This document shows positions 26,056 to 33,478 of a stretch of 35,247 nucleotides of DNA, in pieces (the stretch's first letter is position 1; each line of letters begins with the position of its first letter). This DNA is from Saprospiraceae bacterium (GTDB lineage: Bacteria; Bacteroidota; Bacteroidia; Chitinophagales; Saprospiraceae), in NCBI GenBank assembly GCA_016787415.1, contig JAEUUT010000151.1, positions 1 through 35,247 on the forward strand, read 5' to 3'. The notes beneath the pieces were generated by a model. It searched no databases. It saw only the letters and a list, made by a program, of their open reading frames with translations, and was not told the origin of the DNA. A program made the translations under genes and the position numbers.

Positions 26056-27093
26056 TTATTTTGTGGAGGATTTCAGTGTTCTGGTTGTACCGAGTTCGAT
26101 CAAAGGAGGTTTCAGCATGGTAACCGTTCCTTTGTAATTGTTATTGGAAAATTCGCCGTCTTCAATAAGTTTCAGCATCCTCTGGGCCGTCAATTTGCCC
26201 ACTTCATAACCATCGTGGTGCAAAAATGTAACCTTCGGATGAAGGCAATAGGGCAAAAATCCGTCGCTGATGCAGATAATGGAGCATTCTTCGGGAATAT
26301 TTTTACCTGATCGGACGATGGACGGCAAGGAACCAATGATGATTTCATCGGTCATGGCAAAAATACCATCCGGAGGGTCGGCAGAAGCCATCAGGTGACG
26401 CGCATCGCGTTCGGCTTCATAGGAACTGTTGGAAAAACAAATGTATTCATCCCGGCATTCCAGTCCGGCATCTTTGATGGCCTGTTTGAAGCCGTCGAGG
26501 CGGAGTTGTGTAATGCGCAGGTCGGGGTTGCCAAAAATACCGGCTATCTTTTTACAACCCGTAGCAATGAGGTGACTAATGGCTGAATAGGCCGACTGAA
26601 AATCTTCCAGAATAATAGCATCATATGGCAGGTCTTCAATGATTTTATCAAACATGACTACCGGCGCGCCCATTTCTTCGAGTGTCGAGAGTTGTTCCGT
26701 CGTGTGGCGGTAACGGGAAAACGACAGCATAATGCCCGCCACATCATTTTCGTAGCAGATGCGAATATTTTCCACTTCCCGCTCCAGCGACTCGTTGGAA
26801 GGTAACATGATCAGGTTGTAGCCGGCATCGTGCAATACATTCTGAATACCTTTCATCACCGAGGGGTAAAAAAACATAGTGACTTCCGGCACGATCAGTC
26901 CGACCAGTTTGCTGCTGCGCTGCCGAAGGTAAACCGCCATATGATTGGGACGATAGTGCATTTGCGCCGCCAATTGCTTGATTTCTGCACGCAATGCAGC
27001 GCCAATATCGGGGTGGTCTTTCAACGCACGCGATACGGTAGATGGGTTGATTCCCAACTGTTGTGCTATGTCTTTGATCGTTGTTCTTTTCAT
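26056..27093 (-). CDS. LacI-family transcriptional regulator in the agmatine/putrescine cluster
   Basis: A 345-residue regulator with an N-terminal helix-turn-helix (about 3-24; TTIKDIAQQLGINPSTVSRAL), a hinge (NHMAVYLRQRSSK, with Leu-Arg where Leu-Ala is usual) and a periplasmic-binding-protein-like effector domain (LVGLIVPEVTMFFYPSVMKG, DVAGIMLSFSR, GIFGNPDLRITQLRLDGF, DGIFAMTDEIIIGSLPSI). It is placed between the agmatine deiminase and amidase genes and shares a transcript with the latter. Its promoter (27218-27247) contains a perfect palindrome of LacI type, so autoregulation is likely. The effector might be agmatine, putrescine or an unrelated sugar; nothing in the sequence decides. Confidence 0.94.
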   Translation of the reverse strand: MKRTTIKDIAQQLGINPSTVSRALKDHPDIGAALRAEIKQLAAQMHYRPNHMAVYLRQRSSKLVGLIVPEVTMFFYPSVMKGIQNVLHDAGYNLIMLPSNESLEREVENIRICYENDVAGIMLSFSRYRHTTEQLSTLEEMGAPVVMFDKIIEDLPYDAIILEDFQSAYSAISHLIATGCKKIAGIFGNPDLRITQLRLDGFKQAIKDAGLECRDEYICFSNSSYEAERDARHLMASADPPDGIFAMTDEIIIGSLPSIVRSGKNIPEECSIICISDGFLPYCLHPKVTFLHHDGYEVGKLTAQRMLKLIEDGEFSNNNYKGTVTMLKPPLIELGTTRTLKSSTK

Positions 27094-27217
27094 GGCAATT
27101 TCAGGCTACTAAACAAAACAACTGATTTTTTGAGAAATACCATATATTAGTGATCTGAACTGATCTGATTCAAATTCTTATTTGTTTTCACCAAAACAAA
27201 CTTATTCACAATTCTCA

Positions 27218-27247
27218 CAAAGTTACCAACAGCAAACGTTTGCGCAA
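27218..27247 (-). promoter_or_regulatory. Consensus promoter of the lacI-aguB operon
   Basis: On the minus strand: TTG (27247-27245), 19 bases, TAACTTTG (27225-27218), an exact TTG-N19-TAnnTTTG match. Transcription should start near 27211, with a leader of about 118 bases to the lacI ATG. A second TAAGTTTG lies just downstream but lacks a spaced TTG. Confidence 0.78.
27232..27243. promoter_or_regulatory. LacI-family operator inside the lacI-aguB promoter
   Basis: GCAAACGTTTGC is a perfect 12-bp palindrome with the central CG typical of LacI-family sites (its core equals that of the E. coli PurR box). It sits in the spacer between the -33 and -7 elements, where binding would block polymerase. 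A second, weaker dyad (CGCAA-N4-TTGCG, 27243-27256) abuts it over the -33 element. Confidence 0.75.
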
Positions 27248-27338
27248 CTGTTTGCGGAAAAAACTCCAAACAGTGCCCAATACGCCGTGCTGACAGCCAG
27301 AATACCTTTATTGCTTCAAGTAAAATTGTTCTTTGACA

Positions 27339-28367
27339 TCAGGTTACTTTCACTGCTGCAGGGTATTGCATGGTAACACAATGAAGTGAACCATGCTGCA
27401 AGATGAGCGGGTTGCAATCAATGCCGATCACTTGCCGGTCTGGAAACAATTTTTGAAAAATTTGCAATGCGGCCTCGTCTTGCGGTGAAGCATAGGTTGG
27501 TACCAGCACTGCACCGTTGATTACCAGAAAATTGGCATACGTGGCCGGCAGACGCTGGCCCGTTTCATCGTAATGAGCATCAGGCCAGGGCAATGGTACC
27601 AAATGATAGGGATTTCCGTTGAGGTCGCGAAAAGATTGAAGTTCGGCTTCCATTTTTTCCAGGGCCTCGAAATGCTCATCGTCCGGGTCGTCGCATTTGA
27701 CGTAAGCGATGGTTTGAGGATCACAAAATCGCGCCAGCGTATCAATATGTGAGTCGGTATCGTCGCCGGCAAGATACCCATGGTTCAACCACAGCACCTG
27801 TTTCACGCCAAACAAATCCTGGAGGCGCGCCTCAATGTCAAACTTTGTCAGGTGTGGATTCCGGTTGGGTGAAAGCAGGCATTCAGCGGTAGTCAGCAAG
27901 GTGCCCGCGCCGTCGCTTTCGATACCCCCGCCTTCCAGCACAAGTCCGCCGTGGCGTATTTCTGCATTCCAGATGCCCGTTTGAAAAATACTGCGCGTAA
28001 TGAGGTTATCTAAATGTGCAGGAAATTTAAGTCCCCAGCCGTTGAATACAAAATCGATCAAAACAGGTCGATGCTCTTCCATAATAGTAATAGCGCCATG
28101 GTCGCGCGCCCAGGTATCGTTGCTCATTACCTCCAGCAAATGAATTCGATCCGCATTTCCGCGCAACAAGGGGCGCAGTGAAGCGGCATCCCGGCAAACA
28201 ATCAGAACAGGTTGGAAACGACTGATTACAGCAGCGATTTCAAGGAAACAAGGCATGACTGTTTCCAGATGATCGGCCCAGTCGGTATCAGCATGCGGGA
28301 ACGTGAGTTGTACCATGCTCTGCGGTTCCCATTCCGCAGGCAATCGTCGGTGTGGCATAGTTGGCAT
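27339..28367 (-). CDS. aguA: Agmatine deiminase (peptidyl-arginine deiminase family)
   Basis: A 342-residue enzyme that converts agmatine to N-carbamoylputrescine and ammonia. Family signatures in order: PAEWEPQSMVQLTFPHADTDW near the N-terminus, NDTWARDHGAI (about 82-92), LEGGGIESDG, AGDDTDSHIDTLARF with the catalytic Asp/His region, and the nucleophile Cys330 in QHGSLHCVTMQ. Length fits the family. ATG codons occur at residues 1 and 4; the first is used. A consensus promoter at 28392-28422 would give a leader of only about 18 bases. The gene is 245 bases upstream of the lacI-aguB pair on the same strand, completing a two-step agmatine-to-putrescine route. Confidence 0.93.
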   Translation of the reverse strand: MPTMPHRRLPAEWEPQSMVQLTFPHADTDWADHLETVMPCFLEIAAVISRFQPVLIVCRDAASLRPLLRGNADRIHLLEVMSNDTWARDHGAITIMEEHRPVLIDFVFNGWGLKFPAHLDNLITRSIFQTGIWNAEIRHGGLVLEGGGIESDGAGTLLTTAECLLSPNRNPHLTKFDIEARLQDLFGVKQVLWLNHGYLAGDDTDSHIDTLARFCDPQTIAYVKCDDPDDEHFEALEKMEAELQSFRDLNGNPYHLVPLPWPDAHYDETGQRLPATYANFLVINGAVLVPTYASPQDEAALQIFQKLFPDRQVIGIDCNPLILQHGSLHCVTMQYPAAVKVT

Positions 28368-28391
28368 TCTACTGGCAGGTTTTTACGAATG

Positions 28392-28422
28392 CAAACGTAC
28401 TTCAATTCCCATAGGGCGCCAA
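28392..28422 (-). promoter_or_regulatory. Consensus promoter of the agmatine deiminase gene
   Basis: On the minus strand: TTG (28422-28420), 20 bases, TACGTTTG (28399-28392), matching the TTG-N19/20-TAnnTTTG pattern. The predicted start is near 28385. The sequence GCAAACGT over the -7 element equals eight bases of the operator at 27232-27243, but six of the eight bases fall on, or are fixed by, the -7 consensus. Confidence 0.68.
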
Positions 28423-28555
28423 ATGCTGTGGAATTCATCGGAAAATCTTGTCAGAAACAATCCGATTTTTATTCTGAAAACCCATAACTTCCTAATAATG
28501 ACTGCATTAGACGGGTATTTGGGAAATTCACAATAAAATTCTGAAAATAGCAAAC

Positions 28556-28702
28556 ATGGAAAAACTTGAAAAAGGTTTTGTTGTTTATAACAGTGAATCA
28601 TACCTTCGCATCACCACAGGCGGACACCACACGCCTTTTATCCTCGACCCTGTTCGACTTGCCTTTTCCAAATTATATCCTGTACAGGATATGTGTTCAT
28701 AA
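28556..28702 (+). CDS. Possible small protein of unknown function (48 aa)
   Basis: This 48-residue ORF starts MEKLEKGFVVYNSESYLRIT and ends KLYPVQDMCS. It has a mixed, protein-like composition (GGHHTPFILDPVRLAF in the middle) and no signal peptide or membrane helix. I do not recognise it. It is alone between the agmatine deiminase promoter and the second susC, has no exact consensus promoter upstream, and its last codons coincide with an 18-bp palindrome. It could therefore be a chance ORF or a gene remnant. Its start lies 255 bases before the susC ATG, on the same strand. Confidence 0.35.
   Translation: MEKLEKGFVVYNSESYLRITTGGHHTPFILDPVRLAFSKLYPVQDMCS
28675..28692. promoter_or_regulatory. 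18-bp perfect palindrome upstream of the second susC
   Basis: ATATCCTGTACAGGATAT is a perfect palindrome, most likely a binding site for a dimeric regulator. It lies about 120 bases before the susC ATG. A near-consensus -7 element, GATTTTTG (28727-28734), would place its centre roughly 58 bases upstream of transcription start, a usual activator position. No T-run follows, so a terminator is unlikely. Confidence 0.5.
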
Positions 28703-28810
28703 AACATGAATACCAGGTGAAAAACTGATTTTTGTACATAATCCTAATCACCGACAAACGACTTTCACACCGTGAAGGATTTCTTTTCACTTTAACTAAA
28801 CTATTATCGT

Positions 28811-31807
28811 ATGAAGTTTCTAAACACCGTTACCAAAGGTGGAGCGCTGTTGGCATTTCTGATGCTACTCAGCAACTTTGCATTGGCGCAACGCACCGTA
28901 AAAGGTAAGGTTTCGGATGCCGAAACCGGCGAAGGCCTTATCGGTGCAACTGTCTCGGTCGTAGGTACTACTCGTGGAGGTAATACCGACATCGATGGCA
29001 ACTACTCGGTAGAAGTGCCCAACGGCGCTACCCAATTGCGTGTAGCCTACACAGGTTATGCCGAACAGGTAGTAGACCTGGGCGCCTCCAATGTGGTAGA
29101 CATTGCACTGAAACCCGGCACTATGCTGGATGAGGTGGTTGTAATCGGTTATGGAGCGGTTCGCAAAACCGACGCTACAGGTGCTGTGGCCTCTGTAACT
29201 GAAAAAGATTTTAACAAAGGCGTAATCGTAGCCCCTGAGCAACTGATGCAGGGCCGCGTAGCCGGCGTACAAATCACCAACTCCAACGGTGAGCCAGGCG
29301 GTGGTATCAACGTGCGTATCCGGGGTACATCGTCTGTTCGCAGTGGCAACAACCCGCTGTTCGTAGTAGATGGTGTTCCACTCTCCGGCGGCGAAACCAG
29401 TGCAGGTGGCGCAGATGCAGGCTTTGGTACCAGTGCAGCCCGCAATCCGCTGAACTTCCTGAACCCATCCGACATTGCCAGCATCGACGTTTTGAAAGAT
29501 GCTTCGGCTACGGCTATCTACGGTTCTCGCGGCGCCAATGGCGTTGTAATCATCACTACCAAAAAAGGTGCTGCCGGTAAAGGTTCCCTGTCTTATGACT
29601 ACTCGCTGGGTATCAGCACCATTTCCAAAAAGTACGACCTGCTGGACGGCCCGAATTTCCTGGCTGCCTGGAAAGCGTACAACCCTGGCGCTCCAACCAC
29701 TGAAGTTGATGGTGGTAGCAACACCGACTGGCAGGATCAGATTTTCCGCACTGCTTACTCGCACAACCACAACGTAACTTACGGTGGCAGCGGTAACGGC
29801 GGCGACTACCGTTTCTCTTTCGGCTACCAGGATCAGGATGGTATCGTAAAAGAAAGTGGCCTGAAAAAATACACGGCTCGTTTCAATGGCAGCAAAAAAT
29901 TCATCAACGACCGTCTTACGATTGGTACACAGATGACTGTTGCAAACGTACATGACGACAACGTTCCGATTTCCAACAACTCCGGTTTCCAGGGCGACCT
30001 GCTGGGTGCTGCTTTGAAAGCAAACCCGACCTACGCTGTTTACAAAGGAAAAACGGATACCCTGCTGCAACGCAATACGAATGAGCCGAACCCGGTTGCC
30101 ATGCTCGAACTGTCGAAAGACTTCACCAAAACGCTTCGTGCGCTTGGTAACCTGACTGCAGAACTGAGCCTGACTAAAAACCTGTCGTTCAAAACGGTAC
30201 TGGGCTTTGACCAATCTCTTTCGAACAGAAAGGTTGCTTACTCGCGTGACCTCGTTGTAAACTCTATCAACGGTATCGGCCGCCTGTTCCTGATCGACGT
30301 AGAAACGGATAACCGTCTGTGGGAGAACTACTTTACCTACAACAAATCCTTCAACAAGGTCAACCTGAATGCTGTATTGGGTTATTCCTACCAGAGTTTC
30401 GAATACGGCCGTCGCGACATTGAAATGACGAACTTCCGTACCTCGAACCTGGACAACATGATCAACAACTTTGCTTCGGCAAATCAGGATATGGGAACCA
30501 GCATCATTGGTAAAAACTCTTCCAGCACATTCGACGAACTGCAGTCCTACTTCGGTCGCGTCAATTTGGGTATTGCTGACAAATACCTCTTTACGGCTAC
30601 CCTGCGTGCGGACGGATCTACTCGTTTTGGTGGCGACAACAAATACGGTTACTTCCCTGCATTCGCATTCAAATGGAGATTGATCGACGAAGGTTTTGTT
30701 CCGGATGCATTCTCCGATCTGGGCCTCCGCCTGGGTTATGGTGTAACTGGTAACCAGGAAATTCCTTACAACCTGTACCAACAGCGTCAGCGTTACAATG
30801 ACTGGGATATCAACGACGGTGGTAGCGACATCAACGGCGGCGGTATCGGCGACGTAACGTTCAACAACCCGAGCCTTCAGTGGGAATCTACCAAATCTAT
30901 TGGCGCAGGTGTAGACTTCGCATTCCTCGACGGTCGCGTAGCCGGTTCGTTGGACTGGTACAAAAAGAACACGGATAACCTGCTGATCAAAGTAACCAGC
31001 GCCCAGCCGGCTCCACAGCCGTTCTTCTTTACAAACCTGGATGCTGACGTACAAAACTCCGGTGTGGAACTGTCCTTGAATGTTGTGGCTGTAGACAAGC
31101 AAAACTTCCGCTGGAATGTTACCTTGAACACTGCTTACAACAAAAACGAAGTAAAACGCTACGCAGGTCTGCTGAACACTGGCGCTATCAATGGTCAGGG
31201 TCTTTCGGGTGCATTTGCTCAACGTATCGCTCAAGGCCAGCCATTGTTCGCATTCTTCGTACGTGACTTTGCCGGCTACGACAGCGAAGGCATTTCTATC
31301 TACAATGACGGCGACTTCCAGCAATTCATCGGTAGCCCGCTGCCGACTGTAACTGCCGGTTTGACCAACTCTCTGACTTTTGGCAACCTTGACCTGAGCA
31401 TCTTCCTGAACAGCCAGTTTGGCAACAAAGTGTATAACAACACTGCCAACGCTTACTTCACTGCAGGTTCTTTGGCTGGTGGCCGCAACGCTACTACAGA
31501 TATCCCAGGCAATGGCGAGGCTCGCCTGAACGCTCCGGAGGTATCAACCCGCTTCCTGGAAGACGGTGCATTTGTTCGTATCCAGGATGTTACGCTTGGC
31601 TACCGCGTAAAACTGAAATCTACGTCTATTTCTTCTCTGCGCTTCTTCGTTACCGGTCAAAACCTGGCCGTGTTCACGAAATACAGCGGACAAGATCCTG
31701 AAGTAAACATCAACAAAGCCATCGACGATATTCCTTCGTTCGGTATCGACTACACTCCATACCCTCGCGCAAGAACCATCCTGCTTGGTGCCAGCGTTTC
31801 TTTCTAA
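28811..31807 (+). CDS. SusC/RagA-family TonB-linked outer-membrane transporter (no STN domain)
   Basis: A 998-residue outer-membrane importer. A signal peptide (about 1-26, GALLAFLMLLSNFALAQ) leads directly to a carboxypeptidase-regulatory-like domain (VKGKVSDAETGEGLIGATVS), then a TonB-box-like stretch (LDEVVVIGYG), a plug with GRVAGVQITNSNGEPG, IRGTSSVRSGNNPLFVVDG and VLKDASATAIYGSRGANG, and the barrel, ending in LLGASVSF. It lacks the STN domain found in the SusC at 8970-12239, so it should not signal through a FecR, and no sigma/FecR genes are adjacent. The partner SusD begins 18 bases later. A small hairpin (CTTTCAC/GTGAAGG, 28762-28778) lies in its leader. The substrate is unknown. Confidence 0.96.
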   Translation: MKFLNTVTKGGALLAFLMLLSNFALAQRTVKGKVSDAETGEGLIGATVSVVGTTRGGNTDIDGNYSVEVPNGATQLRVAYTGYAEQVVDLGASNVVDIALKPGTMLDEVVVIGYGAVRKTDATGAVASVTEKDFNKGVIVAPEQLMQGRVAGVQITNSNGEPGGGINVRIRGTSSVRSGNNPLFVVDGVPLSGGETSAGGADAGFGTSAARNPLNFLNPSDIASIDVLKDASATAIYGSRGANGVVIITTKKGAAGKGSLSYDYSLGISTISKKYDLLDGPNFLAAWKAYNPGAPTTEVDGGSNTDWQDQIFRTAYSHNHNVTYGGSGNGGDYRFSFGYQDQDGIVKESGLKKYTARFNGSKKFINDRLTIGTQMTVANVHDDNVPISNNSGFQGDLLGAALKANPTYAVYKGKTDTLLQRNTNEPNPVAMLELSKDFTKTLRALGNLTAELSLTKNLSFKTVLGFDQSLSNRKVAYSRDLVVNSINGIGRLFLIDVETDNRLWENYFTYNKSFNKVNLNAVLGYSYQSFEYGRRDIEMTNFRTSNLDNMINNFASANQDMGTSIIGKNSSSTFDELQSYFGRVNLGIADKYLFTATLRADGSTRFGGDNKYGYFPAFAFKWRLIDEGFVPDAFSDLGLRLGYGVTGNQEIPYNLYQQRQRYNDWDINDGGSDINGGGIGDVTFNNPSLQWESTKSIGAGVDFAFLDGRVAGSLDWYKKNTDNLLIKVTSAQPAPQPFFFTNLDADVQNSGVELSLNVVAVDKQNFRWNVTLNTAYNKNEVKRYAGLLNTGAINGQGLSGAFAQRIAQGQPLFAFFVRDFAGYDSEGISIYNDGDFQQFIGSPLPTVTAGLTNSLTFGNLDLSIFLNSQFGNKVYNNTANAYFTAGSLAGGRNATTDIPGNGEARLNAPEVSTRFLEDGAFVRIQDVTLGYRVKLKSTSISSLRFFVTGQNLAVFTKYSGQDPEVNINKAIDDIPSFGIDYTPYPRARTILLGASVSF

Positions 31808-31825
31808 TATTAAAAAAATCGAACA

Positions 31826-33322
31826 ATGAATTACAAAACTCTTAAGTGTTCCATGTTCGCAGTGCTGGGAGCGTTTGCATTCTCGGCTTGCACCAATCTG
31901 GAACCGGAGATCAGGGACTCACAACTGCGCGAAGGTGCAGGTGGTGTATTTGTTCCCGGAGACCCGGCCGAGGCCCTTGTTACTTCTTACAAAGACTTGG
32001 GCGCATTTACCGACCAGGCTAACATCTATGCCCTGCTCGACCACACATCTGACGAAATGATTCCGCCAACCCGCGGTACAGACTGGGGTGACAACGGTGT
32101 ATGGCGTACCCTGCACCAGCACACCTGGGATGCTACACACTCGTATGTACTGGCTTCCTGGAACCAGTTGAACGAACGTGTGTACCGTTGCAATCAGGTA
32201 CTGGCTTCCAATCCAAATGCCCAACAGGCGGCTGAAGCCAAATTCCTGCGCGCATTCTTCATGTTCCACGTAATGGATCTGTTTGGTCAGGTGCCATTCC
32301 GTAACGTAGACGAAGGCGTAGAAGTAAATCCGAAGGTATATACCCGTTCGGAGGCATTCGACGTCATCACTCGCGATCTGGAAGAAGCCTTGCCTAACCT
32401 GCCAAACACAGGCCCAAGCGCAACGAATTCGAAAGCAACCAAGGCTGCTGCCAATGCCCTTCTGGCTCGTCTGTACCTGAACAAAGCAGTGTACAAAGCC
32501 GCCAGTGCTTCTGGCCCGTACACCTTTGATGCTGCCGACATGAACAAGGTGATTTCTTACTGCGATGCTGTAACCGCTGCTGGTTACAACCTGGAGTCGA
32601 ACTACTTCACCAACTTCAGCACGAGCGCTTCTTCTGAAGTGATCTTCACCAGCGCTGAAGGTTCTCCTCAGAACCGCTGGTTCATGACGCTGCACTACGA
32701 CCAGAACCCAAGCGGCTGGAACGGCTTTACTACACTGGCTGATTTCTACGACAAGTTTGAAAACAGCGACCAACGTAAAGGTGTTGCTGCTGCTCACAAT
32801 GGCGCTACCTTCTCCGGTATCGGCCGCGGCTTCCTCGAAGGCCAGCAGTACAAAGACAACGGCGATGTTATTATCAACAGCCGCAATGGTCTGCCACTCC
32901 AGTTCACCCGCGACGTGCCACTCGCAGGCGCAAGTTCTGAAAAAGGTATCCGCGTTATCAAGTACCACCCATCCGATGCAGGTCAGTACATCCTGCTGCG
33001 TTATGCTGATGTGTACCTGATGAAAGCAGAAGCGATTATGCGTGGCGGTTCTGCCGGCACCAGCGCACTGGATATGGTGAACACCCTTCGCAGCACGCGC
33101 GGTGCATCGGCCCTGTCTTCACTGACAGAAGCCAATATGCTCGACGAGCGTGGCCGCGAACTGTACTGGGAAGGCAATCGCCGTACAGACCAGATCCGTT
33201 TCGGTACCTGGACATCTACCTGGTCGTATAAAACAGTTACAGACCCGGCTCGTGTATTGTTCCCGATTCCGCAACAGGCCCTGGACTCCAATCCTAACCT
33301 GAAGCAAAACGACGGCTATTAA
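31826..33322 (+). CDS. SusD/RagB-family nutrient-binding lipoprotein
   Basis: A 498-residue lipoprotein partner of the preceding SusC. The signal peptide ends at AFSAC with Cys22. SusD hallmarks are present: AKFLRAFFMFHVMDLFGQVPF, KAAANALLARLYLNKAVY, LLRYADVYLMKAEAIMRGG, ERGRELYWEGNRRTDQIRFG and the terminal LFPIPQQALDSNPNLKQNDGY. The clear sequence difference from the SusD at 12260 argues against a recent duplication. A perfect terminator follows 40 bases after the stop, so the pair forms its own transcription unit. Confidence 0.96.
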   Translation: MNYKTLKCSMFAVLGAFAFSACTNLEPEIRDSQLREGAGGVFVPGDPAEALVTSYKDLGAFTDQANIYALLDHTSDEMIPPTRGTDWGDNGVWRTLHQHTWDATHSYVLASWNQLNERVYRCNQVLASNPNAQQAAEAKFLRAFFMFHVMDLFGQVPFRNVDEGVEVNPKVYTRSEAFDVITRDLEEALPNLPNTGPSATNSKATKAAANALLARLYLNKAVYKAASASGPYTFDAADMNKVISYCDAVTAAGYNLESNYFTNFSTSASSEVIFTSAEGSPQNRWFMTLHYDQNPSGWNGFTTLADFYDKFENSDQRKGVAAAHNGATFSGIGRGFLEGQQYKDNGDVIINSRNGLPLQFTRDVPLAGASSEKGIRVIKYHPSDAGQYILLRYADVYLMKAEAIMRGGSAGTSALDMVNTLRSTRGASALSSLTEANMLDERGRELYWEGNRRTDQIRFGTWTSTWSYKTVTDPARVLFPIPQQALDSNPNLKQNDGY

Positions 33323-33362
33323 TGGCATTTTCGTCCAATAGGACGTTCATGCAAGGAATATG

Positions 33363-33395
33363 GATAGGCTGCCCAAAAGGCAGCCTATCTTTTTT
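33363..33395 (+). terminator. Rho-independent terminator after the second SusC/SusD pair
   Basis: GATAGGCTGCC (33363-33373) and GGCAGCCTATC (33379-33389) form a perfect 11-base-pair stem with loop CAAAA, followed by six T residues (33390-33395). Confidence 0.93.
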
Positions 33396-33478
33396 CTGCT
33401 CAACACGGTTGTTTTTTTCATCTTTGCAGGCAGGCGATGGTTTTCCTTGCAATGCCTGATACCTGCACCCATTTTCAC

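Noticed and set aside
28391..28402. GCAAACGT over the agmatine deiminase promoter as a second LacI operator
   Set aside because: Only the left half matches, and most of the match is explained by the -7 consensus itself; it is not strong enough to call an operator.
28865..31324. Long minus-strand open frame (819 codons) opposite the second SusC
   Set aside because: Antisense to an unmistakable SusC gene, with low-complexity translation and no recognisable domain.
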